64,000 nt of DNA from Opitutales bacterium (GTDB lineage Bacteria > Verrucomicrobiota > Verrucomicrobiia > Opitutales > UBA953): NCBI GenBank assembly GCA_024697185.1, contig JAILGB010000013.1:93383-157382 (forward strand), written 5' to 3'. Positions 1-7,681 of the stretch are shown piece after piece. A program made the position numbers and the translations under genes. The first letter of the stretch is position 1. The number at the start of each line of letters is the position of its first letter. Under the pieces are notes generated by a model. It had not been told where the DNA came from and searched no databases. It worked only from the letters and a program-made list of their open reading frames with translations.

Positions 1-779
1 TTGGGAGCAAGCGAACCCGTATGCGACAAAGACGCAGCCTGGGCCTTGGAACTCTTGCCCGGCTCCATGATCACGCAAGGCTTCGTGTCGGAAACCTCTT
101 TGAGGACCTTAAGAAACGCCTTGCCGTTTTTCAAAGATTCCAAATAGAACACGAACGCCTTTGTATCCGGGTCGTCCTTAAGAGCTGCGAGCAGCGAATC
201 TTCGCCCAAAGCGGCTTTGTTGCCGATCGAAATAAAATGAGAGAAACCGATGCCCTTGCCGGCCGCCCAGTCCATAATCGCCGAGCAATAGGCACCCGAT
301 TGTGAAATGAACGCGACATTTCCGCGTGCGGGGAAACCATCCGCGAACGAAGCGTTAAGATTGTTGAATGTCGCAATATGACCCAAGCAGTTCGGCCCGA
401 GAAGGTTGATGCCGTTGTCCATGCACTTTTGGGCAATGCGCTTTTCCAGTTCTTTTTCACCAACCTCGGCAAAACCCGCTGTAATAATCGAAATATTCTT
501 CGTCTTGTTCACAATGCACGCATCAATGACCGGCTCCGTAAAGCGTGCGGGAACGAGAATCACAACAAGATCCATCGCCTCTGGCAACTTGTCAACACTG
601 GCATAACATTTCTTGCCATAAACTTCCTGACCGTCAAGTTTGGGATTGACGCCATAAAGCGTGCCCTTAAAATCGGCGGAAATAATATTGTTGAAAACAA
701 CCGCACCGAGTTTGGAAGGATCGCCGGAAACGCCGACAACCGCAATACTCTTCGGGTTGAAGAATGATTCGAGAGACAT
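1..779 (-). CDS. Acetyl-CoA synthetase (ADP-forming), alpha-type N-terminal part (partial)
   Basis: This gene runs off the left edge, so only about 259 N-terminal residues are visible. It starts with ATG at 779 and opens SLESFFNPKSIAVVGVSGDP, a CoA-binding Rossmann domain, followed by a succinyl-CoA-ligase-like domain (LLGPNCLG near residue 150, AFISQSGAYCSAI near 180). Close to the edge it reads LSHTGSLA. The His there, about residue 253, matches the phosphorylated histidine of ADP-forming acyl-CoA synthetases. The family makes ATP from acetyl-CoA and ADP during fermentation. Whether a beta (ATP-grasp) part is fused or separate cannot be seen. A good promoter lies upstream. Confidence 0.85.
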   Translation of the reverse strand, partial: MSLESFFNPKSIAVVGVSGDPSKLGAVVFNNIISADFKGTLYGVNPKLDGQEVYGKKCYASVDKLPEAMDLVVILVPARFTEPVIDACIVNKTKNISIITAGFAEVGEKELEKRIAQKCMDNGINLLGPNCLGHIATFNNLNASFADGFPARGNVAFISQSGAYCSAIMDWAAGKGIGFSHFISIGNKAALGEDSLLAALKDDPDTKAFVFYLESLKNGKAFLKVLKEVSDTKPCVIMEPGKSSKAQAASLSHTGSLAP

Positions 780-844
780 AATTTTATTAATTTTTGAGGT
801 TTAAAACAATTTTTCAAATCGCGAACATCGCAATCTTCTCTTAA

Positions 845-873
845 ATTATAAACCTCGTTCCCGCAAAAATCAA
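845..873 (-). promoter_or_regulatory. Sigma-70-type promoter of the acetyl-CoA synthetase gene
   Basis: On the minus strand TTGATT (873-868) and TATAAT (850-845) are separated by exactly 17 bases. The leader to the ATG at 779 is about 60 bases. A copy of GCGGGAACG sits inside the spacer. Confidence 0.55.
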
Positions 874-906
874 AAAAAAGTTCCCACGCAAAGCCGCACA
901 TTCCCG

Positions 907-1803
907 TCAATGCGTCTTTTTCACATCGAGATGAATCGTCGCATCGACACCCAATTCGTCATAAATCAAATCTTCGATTTTGTCCGCAATCATGTGCGCC
1001 TCCACAAGTTTAATATCCCCCGGAAACCGCAAATGGAACGTTATCTCAATATGCGTCCCGTAATCATGATAATGCAATTGGTGAAAGCCCAAATCCTCGC
1101 CGTAGATCCTTCGGCAAATCTGCAAAATCTGCCGCTCCAAGTCCGCCGGGATCTTGCCGCCGAGCAAACGCGAACCCGTCTCAAACAAAACTTTTTTTGC
1201 CAGGCGCAACAACAAAATACCCACAACACACGACAACGCGCCATCCATCCACCAAAGATCGATCCCAAACTTTGCCCCGACAAACGCAAACAGCATCCCC
1301 AAAAGCAAAATCGCCGAACTCAACGTATCGCTCCGATGATGAAACGCATCCGCCTTCAACGATGTCATCTTTGTCTTGCGGGCAGCCCAAAGCGCATATT
1401 GGGCCAAACCTTCCTTGAAGACAATCGTCACCACCATCGCAAAAATCGCCCAAAATCCATAATCCACACGATCGCCCGAATAAATCTTCAACACTCCGTC
1501 CTTTATAAAAGAAAATCCGACAACCGCCAATAAAATCGCAATGGCGATACTCGCAATCATTTCCGCACGGCCGTGCCCATAGGGATGCCCGTCGTCCGCC
1601 GGCATTTTTGAAATTTTTAAGCCAATAAGCAAAACAATGCTCGAAAAACAGTCCGACAGCGTCTCAAAAGCGTCCGCCATCACCGCCAGCGATCCCGTGA
1701 CAAACGCGACACACAACTTGAAAATCCCCAAACAAATATTCACCGCCATCGAGAGAATCCCCTCCCTCTTGGCAATTTTGTTCGCTTGTTCCGCCGAAAT
1801 CAT
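907..1803 (-). CDS. Cation diffusion facilitator (CDF) family metal transporter
   Basis: A 298-residue integral membrane protein that should export divalent metal ions such as Zn, Fe or Mn from the cytoplasm by proton antiport. The first helix pair carries the family pattern GSLAVMADAFETLSD, and the loop HPYGHGRAEM follows at about residues 72-81. The second metal-site helix reads ADAFHHRSDTLSS. A C-terminal cytoplasmic domain with HQLHYHDYGTHIEI fits the regulatory metallochaperone-like fold. The ATG at 1803 is chosen; a TTG one codon upstream is less likely. The length is typical of FieF-like members. The metal specificity cannot be read from sequence. Confidence 0.9.
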   Translation of the reverse strand: MISAEQANKIAKREGILSMAVNICLGIFKLCVAFVTGSLAVMADAFETLSDCFSSIVLLIGLKISKMPADDGHPYGHGRAEMIASIAIAILLAVVGFSFIKDGVLKIYSGDRVDYGFWAIFAMVVTIVFKEGLAQYALWAARKTKMTSLKADAFHHRSDTLSSAILLLGMLFAFVGAKFGIDLWWMDGALSCVVGILLLRLAKKVLFETGSRLLGGKIPADLERQILQICRRIYGEDLGFHQLHYHDYGTHIEITFHLRFPGDIKLVEAHMIADKIEDLIYDELGVDATIHLDVKKTH

Positions 1804-1875
1804 CAATACAAGATTAGAGACGTTCCCGCAAAAAGTCGATCTATTTCCCTCTCAAAACCCGTTCCCGCCACAAAA

Positions 1876-2214
1876 TCAAAACGGAGAGAAATAGACAGAA
1901 AAATCCTCTCCGCCGTCAACAAAACAAACGCTCCAATCTTCACTCGTCTCAACAAACGCCCAATTGCCGGGAGATGGCGGAGTGCCGTCATTCACAAGGC
2001 GGACACGGAGGTCTGCAGATCCGTATCCGTCCACGACGCGAACACGAAAGTCGCTATTGCTGGATGAAGAAACGACCCTGATTCTCCCGCAACACATGCC
2101 AGCCTTCTCCTCGCGCGTCGCGTTGGCGGGAATTTGTCTGCGGGCGGAAATGCCGCCAACAAGGACAATCGAAACGGCAAAAAAGGCAAGAAACGCAAAA
2201 ACAAACTTTTTCAT
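1876..2214 (-). CDS. Small secreted protein, possible septoil-knot (DUF6150-like) domain
   Basis: A 112-residue protein with a clear signal peptide (residues 1-24, ending near VGGISA). The mature part opens GMCCGRIRVV and then repeats short strands ending in V-D/N turns: DFRVRVVDGY, DLRVRLVNDG, WAFVETSEDW, SVCFVDGG, DFSVYFS. This strand-turn rhythm resembles the seven-stranded septoil-knot domain of uncharacterised secreted proteins; that is my inference from the pattern. It lies 43 bases downstream of a larger secreted protein on the same strand whose C-terminus has the same rhythm, so the two are probably paralogous and co-transcribed. The function is unknown. Confidence 0.55.
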   Translation of the reverse strand: MKKFVFAFLAFFAVSIVLVGGISARRQIPANATREEKAGMCCGRIRVVSSSSNSDFRVRVVDGYGSADLRVRLVNDGTPPSPGNWAFVETSEDWSVCFVDGGEDFSVYFSPF

Positions 2215-2257
2215 ACAAAATTTTAATGAAAAAAATAAGGACTAAAAAACTGCCCCG

Positions 2258-3013
2258 TCACCAACGAGAGCGGAGATCGATCGTAAAATCCGGGCTGTCA
2301 CGATAATCGACGATCTTGACACGCCAAACATCAAAACAGTCATTTGATTGATTTATAATCCAATCAGTCCCGAGATAATGGACGGCATCAGCGCGATCTT
2401 TAACAAAATAAAAATTACCGTCACCGACAAGCGCCACATGAAAATCCGCGTTCCCGCCACCAACAATTCTAATTTGCCCGCGACATATCGCCGCTTTTTC
2501 CTCAGCGGACAATCCCGCGCATCTTTCCCGAATAGTTTTGTATTCGCCCGCAACAATCGCATCCAAACGCGCGCGCCGCACTTCCGGAGACAATTTCGAA
2601 CGGAATAAGTTAACAATCGCATCCGAACGCGCGATAAACGCTTCCGGAGACAATTTCGAACGGGATAAGTTAAGAATCGCATTGTAGCGTGCTCTCTGCT
2701 CTTCGTCAGTCAAATCCCGTTCCCTCTCGCGCACATCGGAAAGAATCGCATTGTAGCGTGCTCTCCGCTCTTCGTCAGTCAACGGGTGTTCTTTTGTAAG
2801 TTCATCGATTGTCTTTTTATAAACGGCAATTCGCTCTTTTATCGACAATCGCGGATTTTCTTTGACAATCGAAAAATAAAGCTCGATCCGCTCATCCGGC
2901 GACAATTCTCTTTTCTCCATGACAACAACTTCGCGATTCGCCTTCGACGATTTTCCAGCCAAGACAAACCCTGCCGAGCAAAATAAAACAACCGCAACAA
3001 AGAGAAACCTCAT
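2258..3013 (-). CDS. Secreted protein with internal helical repeats and a beta-rich C-terminus
   Basis: A 251-residue protein with a signal peptide (MRFLFVAVVLFCSAGFVLAG). Residues about 35-160 are charged helical repeats of 20-23 residues with the core LT/SPDEE-R-ARYNAI, for example LTDEERRARYNAIL twice, then LSPEAFIARSDAIV and LSPEVRRARLDAIV. The C-terminal 80 residues start ICRGQIRIVGG and have the same short-strand rhythm (DFHVALVGDG, DWIINQS, DFTIDLRS) as the 112-residue protein downstream. No catalytic motif is seen. The repeats are conserved at DNA level, so they expanded recently. A periplasmic or surface role is likely; the function is unknown. Confidence 0.55.
   Translation of the reverse strand: MRFLFVAVVLFCSAGFVLAGKSSKANREVVVMEKRELSPDERIELYFSIVKENPRLSIKERIAVYKKTIDELTKEHPLTDEERRARYNAILSDVRERERDLTDEEQRARYNAILNLSRSKLSPEAFIARSDAIVNLFRSKLSPEVRRARLDAIVAGEYKTIRERCAGLSAEEKAAICRGQIRIVGGGNADFHVALVGDGNFYFVKDRADAVHYLGTDWIINQSNDCFDVWRVKIVDYRDSPDFTIDLRSRW
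2581..2782 (-). repeat. In-frame tandem repeats inside the secreted repeat-protein gene
   Basis: Bases 2581-2640 and 2641-2700 begin with the same roughly 45 bases at a 60-base period, differing at only a few positions. A further block starting at 2672 recurs at 2741 (period 69 bases) with a single mismatch over about 42 bases. Both periods are multiples of three, so each change adds whole 20- or 23-residue helical units. Confidence 0.85.
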
Positions 3014-3120
3014 AGAAAAATAAAATAAAACGCTACCGCACCGACCGCAAGTTTTTAGTTCTGCACATCCGTCCGTTTTCCTTCTTTATCTGTTCCGCCA
3101 ACAAATATAAAATCAAATCT

Positions 3121-4041
3121 ATGGCCGGTCCTCAAATCTCCCGTCTCATCAAAACGATTCGCGAACGTCTCGAAAAAGCGTCCGCCGAGCTTGTCTTTTA
3201 TCCCGATGACCATCGCTACGAATTTCGCGGGAACGAACTCGTCTCCGTCTCTCAAGTCTGCCGGCAGTTCGCACCGCAATTTGACTCACACGGGAACGCC
3301 AAACGGATTTCCGAACAAACAGGAAAACCGGTCGAAGAAATCCTAAAGAGCTGGGAACTCAATTCCAAACGTTCTTGCGACACCGGCACCCGGACTCACA
3401 ATTACGCCGAAGAAAAATTTTATAAAAAAACTCAATTCCCCGTTCCCGCAGACTTCGTTCCCGACAGCGATCCCGCGACTGTACCCCACAAAAAAGCCGT
3501 CGACGCTTTTTGGGATTTTTTGAACAACGACTTCAAATCCATAAAATACATTCCCGTCGCGGCAGAAAACAAAGTTATGAATTTGTCACTTGGCTATGCG
3601 GGCACATTTGACCTGCTCGCACTCGAGGTCAAAAACGGTCAGCCCAACGGTCTCGTCATCTTCGATTACAAAACAAACAGCAATCTCTTCAATGTTTTTA
3701 AAACAGAGACCATGCTCGAGCCGATAACGGATCTTTACAACTGCAACGCCGCCCATTATTCCTGCCAGCTCGCGCTTTATCAGCTCGCCCTCGAAAATAT
3801 TTTCCCCGAACTGCCTGTCGTCCGACGCGTTTTGCTCTGGCTCGACAACGAAGGTGCAAGCCTCATCGACGAAAACTCGCGGGAACGATTTAACGATGCC
3901 GGCAAAAAATGGAAATTCCTGTCACCGGAGACAATTGAAAATTTAAAAAATAAATTTCGATTCCGACACCAAAAAGATTTCGCGACGCTCGCCCTGCCCG
4001 ACATCGCCCAAACACTCGAAACCTTTTTGAATCAAAAATAA
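3121..4041 (+). CDS. PD-(D/E)XK superfamily nuclease (RecB/Cas4-like fold)
   Basis: A 306-residue protein. It has the layout of a stand-alone RecB-like nuclease: an N-terminal beta hairpin (YPDDHRYEFRGNELVSVSQV), a helix with GTRTHNYAEEKF (H93, E97), then GYAGTFDLLALE (D164) and LVIFDYKTN (D182, K184). Together these give the H/E-D-DxK metal site. The first four residues after the start are unremarkable, and no helicase or Cas gene is adjacent. It is transcribed divergently from the secreted-protein pair, with a TATAAA at 3106-3111 only 9 bases before the ATG. The DNA substrate and role (repair, phage defence or remnant) are unknown. Confidence 0.65.
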   Translation: MAGPQISRLIKTIRERLEKASAELVFYPDDHRYEFRGNELVSVSQVCRQFAPQFDSHGNAKRISEQTGKPVEEILKSWELNSKRSCDTGTRTHNYAEEKFYKKTQFPVPADFVPDSDPATVPHKKAVDAFWDFLNNDFKSIKYIPVAAENKVMNLSLGYAGTFDLLALEVKNGQPNGLVIFDYKTNSNLFNVFKTETMLEPITDLYNCNAAHYSCQLALYQLALENIFPELPVVRRVLLWLDNEGASLIDENSRERFNDAGKKWKFLSPETIENLKNKFRFRHQKDFATLALPDIAQTLETFLNQK

Positions 4042-4098
4042 ATTTCCGACCGCCAAAAAATTGACAGTCGGAAAAATCGGCGTTCCCGCGACAAAAAA

Positions 4099-5451
4099 TT
4101 AATTTTCGCGAAGATTAAAGGCGATTTCCTCTTCGCTGACCTTAAAGTTTTGCAAATCGCCGTGCAAATAGGCCTCGTAAGCCGTCATGTCGATCAAGCC
4201 GTGTCCGGACAGATTGAAAAGAATCACTTTCTCCTCGCCCGACTCCTTGCATTTTTGAGCCTCACGAATCACCTCCGCGATCGCGTGACCGCTTTCCGGC
4301 GCCGGGATTATGCCTTCTGTTCTCGCGAACAAAATACTCGCCTCAAACGATTCCAACTGAGGAATATCGACCGCCGTCACAAAACCGTCCCGCACCAGCT
4401 CGGCGACAATCGCTCCCGAACCGTGATAACGCAAACCGCCCGCGTGAATATTCGCCGGCTTAAATTTATGGCCGATCGACAACATCGGGATCAGCGGCGT
4501 ATAACCCGCCTCGTCGCCAAAATCCAAACCGAACTTGCCGCGCGTCAACTTGGGACAGCTTTCAGGTTCCGCAGCGATGAACTGCGTCTTTTTGCCATCC
4601 AAAAAATTGTGCCGCAAAAACGGCATTGAGATGCCGCCAAAATTGGAGCCGCCGCCAAAACAACCGATCACAATATCCGGATACTCTCCCGCAAGCGCCA
4701 TTTGTTTTTCAGCCTCCAGACCGATAATCGTCTGATGAAGCGTCACGTGATTGAGCACCGAGCCCAAGGTGTATTTGCAATGCGATGTCGAAGTCGCCAA
4801 TTCGATCGCTTCCGAAATCGCCGTCCCCAACGAACCGGGATGCAACGGATTTTCCGTCAAAATCCGGCGTCCCGCCTTGGTGGACATCGACGGGGAACCC
4901 TCCACCACAGCGCCGAATGTCCGCATAATACTGCTGCGGTAAGGCTTTTGCTGCATGGAAATCTTCACTTGGAAAACAGCGGCTTCGAGCCCAAAAAGTT
5001 TTGCGGCATAACTCAGCGCCGCACCCCATTGCCCCGCTCCCGTCTCCGTCGTCACATTTGTCGTTCCCTCCTGTTTGCAATAATAACATTGCGGGAGCGC
5101 CGAATTGATTTTGTGGGAACCGAGCGGATTGACGCTCTCGTTTTTAAAATAAATATGAGCCGGCGTTCCCAAAGCTTTTTCAAGCGCATACGCGCGAACA
5201 AGCGGTGTGCAGCGATAACTTTTATACATTTCGCGCACTTCCGCCGGGATCTCGATCCACGGATGTTCCTGATCGAGTTCTTGAACACAGCACTCCCGGG
5301 CAAAAACATGCGACAAATCATCGACTGTCATCTCTTTTTTCGTGACAGGATTCACCATCTTACCGGGCTTGTTCGGCATATCGGCCTGAACATTATACCA
5401 ATGTGTCGGCAAATCATCTTCTGTTAAAAAATAACGCTTCTGTTTACTCAT
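4099..5451 (-). CDS. trpB2: Tryptophan synthase beta-like enzyme, TrpB2 type
   Basis: A 450-residue PLP enzyme of the TrpB2 (TrpEb_2) branch, which makes tryptophan from indole and serine. The PLP lysine is K114 in NPLGSHKINSALP, and the phosphate loop is GCFGGGSNFGG. The N-terminal extension LPTHWYNVQADMP and the length of about 450 distinguish it from TrpB1 (about 400). TrpB2 usually does not pair with TrpA, and no trpA is seen here, so it may act as an indole-salvage or stand-alone enzyme. The ATG at 5451 is chosen because the frame stays open upstream through a terminator. It faces the nuclease gene convergently. Confidence 0.9.
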   Translation of the reverse strand: MSKQKRYFLTEDDLPTHWYNVQADMPNKPGKMVNPVTKKEMTVDDLSHVFARECCVQELDQEHPWIEIPAEVREMYKSYRCTPLVRAYALEKALGTPAHIYFKNESVNPLGSHKINSALPQCYYCKQEGTTNVTTETGAGQWGAALSYAAKLFGLEAAVFQVKISMQQKPYRSSIMRTFGAVVEGSPSMSTKAGRRILTENPLHPGSLGTAISEAIELATSTSHCKYTLGSVLNHVTLHQTIIGLEAEKQMALAGEYPDIVIGCFGGGSNFGGISMPFLRHNFLDGKKTQFIAAEPESCPKLTRGKFGLDFGDEAGYTPLIPMLSIGHKFKPANIHAGGLRYHGSGAIVAELVRDGFVTAVDIPQLESFEASILFARTEGIIPAPESGHAIAEVIREAQKCKESGEEKVILFNLSGHGLIDMTAYEAYLHGDLQNFKVSEEEIAFNLREN

Positions 5452-5505
5452 GATTAACAAACAATTTAAAACATTCCCCGGCGGGAGCGCAATTTTAAAC
5501 AAAAA

Positions 5506-5536
5506 TCCGTTCCCGCGAACAATTCTCGGGAACGGA
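5506..5536 (-). terminator. Intrinsic terminator after groEL (bidirectional form)
   Basis: A perfect 10-bp stem (5506-5515 with 5527-5536), built from an inverted pair of CGTTCCCG, has an 11-base loop. On the minus strand it is followed by five U, and on the plus strand by seven. It terminates groEL transcription. Confidence 0.8.
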
Positions 5537-5555
5537 CTTTTTTTAACGGGAACGA

Positions 5556-7190
5556 TTAATACATTCCGCCCATGCCTGCATCGGCGCCCGGAGCTGCCGG
5601 TTTCGGCTCTTCGGGAATATCGGTGATCAGGCACTCTGTCGTGAGCAACATCGAAGCGACGGATGTTGCCGACGTAATCGCCGTGCGCGTGACCTTTGCG
5701 GGATCGACAACACCTGCGGCGACAAGGTCTTCGTAGGTGTCCGTTGCAACGTTGTAGCCAAAATTGCCCTTGCCTGCGAGCACTTCTTTAACGATGAGGG
5801 AGCCTTCAACGCCGGCATTTTCGCAGAGAGTGCGCAACGGCTCCTCGATCGCGCGACGGACGATTTTTGCACCGAGGCGCTCATCTCCGTCGAGTTTTTT
5901 GATCAAAGCGTCCAAAGCTTTTGCCGTGCGGAGCAATGCGACACCGCCGCCAGGAACGATACCTTCTTCGACAGCCGCGCGTGTCGCATGCAAGGCGTCA
6001 TCAACGCGGTCTTTTTTCTCCTTGAGTTCCGCTTCCGAAGCGGCGCCCACCTTGACGACAGCGACACCGCCGGCGAGTTTCGCCAAACGTTCTTGAAGTT
6101 TTTCGCGATCATAATCGGAAGTCGTATCTGCGATTTGACGACGAATCAATTTGACACGTCCTTGAATATCGGCAGAGCTGCCGGCGCCTTCGATAATCGT
6201 CGTGTTGTCTTTGTCAACAACGACGCGTTTTGCGGTGCCGAGATCGGCGATCGTGAGGGATTCGAGCTTGATGCCAAGGTCTTCCGTCACAAACTTGCCG
6301 CCTGTCAGAATGGCGATATCTTCCATCATGGCTTTGCGACGGTCGCCGAAGCCGGGAGCCTTGACTGCGCAAACATTGATAGTGCCACGAATCTTGTTGA
6401 CCACGAGCGTTGCGAGCGCTTCGCCGTCGATATCTTCCGCGATGATCACCAAAGGCTTACCCGCCTTAGCAACGCCTTGCAAGATCGGCAAGAGGTCCTT
6501 CATCGAGGAAATCTTTTTCTCGAACAGCAAAATATAGGGGTTGTCGAGCACACATTCGAGCGTTTCCGCGTTGGTGCAAAAATACGGCGAGAGGTAGCCT
6601 TTGTCAAACTGCATACCTTCGACGACATCGAGTGTCGTTTCGATTGTTTTTGCCTCTTCGACGGTAATGGTTCCGTCTTTGCCGACTTTGTCCATCGCCT
6701 CAGCGATAATGGAGCCGATATCCGAATCCCAATTGGCGGAAACGGTCGCGACCTGCTTGATTTCATCGCTGCTCTCAATTTTTTTGGCGATAGCGGCGAT
6801 TTCTTTTGTAATAGTTTCACCGGCGGCATCGATACCGCGTTTGACAAAAATCGGATTGGCTCCGGACGAAACACTCTTCAAGCCTTCACGATAAATGGCT
6901 TCGGCGAGCACGGTAGCCGTCGTTGTGCCGTCGCCGGCCTTGTCTGCGGTCTTGGAAGCGACTTCGCGCACCATGCTGGCGCCCATATTTTCAAACGGAT
7001 CCGCCAACTCGACTTCTTTGGCGACGGTCACGCCGTCCTTTGTCACCTTGGGAGCGCCGTATTTGCGATCGATCATCACATTGCGCCCTTTAGGACCGAG
7101 CGTCGTTTTTACAGCCTTCGCCAACATTGAAACGCCGGCGAGGATTTTGCGGCGACCCGCTTCATCAAACAAAATTTGTTTTTTTGCCAT
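5556..7190 (-). CDS. groEL: Chaperonin GroEL (Hsp60)
   Basis: A 544-residue ATP-dependent chaperonin that forms the double-ring folding chamber with GroES. The opening region, [28 protein letters not shown], the ATP-site loop [15 protein letters not shown] and the C-terminal GMGGMY tail are all canonical. It is the second gene of groES-groEL, 26 bases after groES, with one of the few visible ribosome-binding sites in the window (AAAGG about 10 bases before ATG). The gene has no copy of the GGGAACG oligomer, in contrast to most neighbours, which suits a highly expressed gene under strong codon selection. Confidence 0.98.
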   Translation of the reverse strand: MAKKQILFDEAGRRKILAGVSMLAKAVKTTLGPKGRNVMIDRKYGAPKVTKDGVTVAKEVELADPFENMGASMVREVASKTADKAGDGTTTATVLAEAIYREGLKSVSSGANPIFVKRGIDAAGETITKEIAAIAKKIESSDEIKQVATVSANWDSDIGSIIAEAMDKVGKDGTITVEEAKTIETTLDVVEGMQFDKGYLSPYFCTNAETLECVLDNPYILLFEKKISSMKDLLPILQGVAKAGKPLVIIAEDIDGEALATLVVNKIRGTINVCAVKAPGFGDRRKAMMEDIAILTGGKFVTEDLGIKLESLTIADLGTAKRVVVDKDNTTIIEGAGSSADIQGRVKLIRRQIADTTSDYDREKLQERLAKLAGGVAVVKVGAASEAELKEKKDRVDDALHATRAAVEEGIVPGGGVALLRTAKALDALIKKLDGDERLGAKIVRRAIEEPLRTLCENAGVEGSLIVKEVLAGKGNFGYNVATDTYEDLVAAGVVDPAKVTRTAITSATSVASMLLTTECLITDIPEEPKPAAPGADAGMGGMY

Positions 7191-7216
7191 AATATTTTAC
7201 CTTTCAATTTTTAAAG

Positions 7217-7513
7217 TTATGCGATAACGGCGAGAATTTCGTCTTCATTGACGAGCAGATAAGTCTCATCGCCGAATTTGACTTCCGTTCCCGAATAGCG
7301 GCCGAGCACGACCTTGTCACCGACGGAGACGTTGAAGTCCTGCTTTTTTCCGTCAACGATTTTACCTGTGCCGAGCGCGACGACTTCCGCGTCCATCGGT
7401 TTTTCCTTAGCGCTATCGGGAATAATGATACCGCCCTTGATTTCTTCTGCCACTTCGCAACGTTTCACGAGAACGCGTCCGCCAAGCGGTTTGATTTTGA
7501 TTGTATTTGCCAT
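7217..7513 (-). CDS. groES: Co-chaperonin GroES
   Basis: A 98-residue co-chaperonin that caps the GroEL ring. It has the family opening [12 protein letters not shown], the mobile loop [14 protein letters not shown] and the closing [16 protein letters not shown]. The ATG at 7513 gives the standard length. It heads the groES-groEL operon. No CIRCE element (HrcA operator) is visible upstream; instead a sigma-54-like -24/-12 site lies about 60 bases before the start codon. Confidence 0.97.
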   Translation of the reverse strand: MANTIKIKPLGGRVLVKRCEVAEEIKGGIIIPDSAKEKPMDAEVVALGTGKIVDGKKQDFNVSVGDKVVLGRYSGTEVKFGDETYLLVNEDEILAVIA

Positions 7514-7584
7514 AATATTTTTTGTTAGTAAAAGCTTATTTTGCGGGAACAATAAATCGTTTCGCGTTCCCGCAATTCATTTGT

Positions 7585-7600
7585 AGCATTTTCCGTGCCA
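7585..7600 (-). promoter_or_regulatory. Sigma-54-like -24/-12 promoter upstream of groES
   Basis: The minus strand reads TGGCACGGAAAATGCT, with the invariant GG and GC separated by the required 10 bases; only one T of the TTGC box differs from consensus. The predicted start near 7574 gives a leader of about 60 bases. It could be a chance match; groESL is known to be sigma-54-controlled in some rhizobia. Confidence 0.4.
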
Positions 7601-7627
7601 ATCTTCTCATCCCGCGCCAAAAAAACG

Positions 7628-7659
7628 CGTTCCCGCAAAGCAACCGCCTCACGGGAACG
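7628..7659 (-). terminator. Intrinsic terminator after purH
   Basis: An inverted pair of CGTTCCCG (7628-7635 with 7652-7659) makes an 8-bp stem with a 16-base loop. On the minus strand it is followed, after CG, by a run of U. It lies 22 bases past the purH stop codon. Confidence 0.65.
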
Positions 7660-7681
7660 GGATGTTTGGTCTGTGACAGCC

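Noticed and set aside
4099..5451. A trp operon around the TrpB-like gene
   Set aside because: No trpA, trpC, trpF or other trp gene is adjacent; the sequence is of the stand-alone TrpB2 type.
5988..7130. A 380-codon frame opposite groEL
   Set aside because: groEL is unmistakable on the minus strand; the antisense frame is an artefact of codon use.
7514..7681. A search for a CIRCE operator before groES
   Set aside because: No TTAGCACTC-N9-GAGTGCTAA inverted repeat is present; only oligomer copies and the sigma-54-like site.
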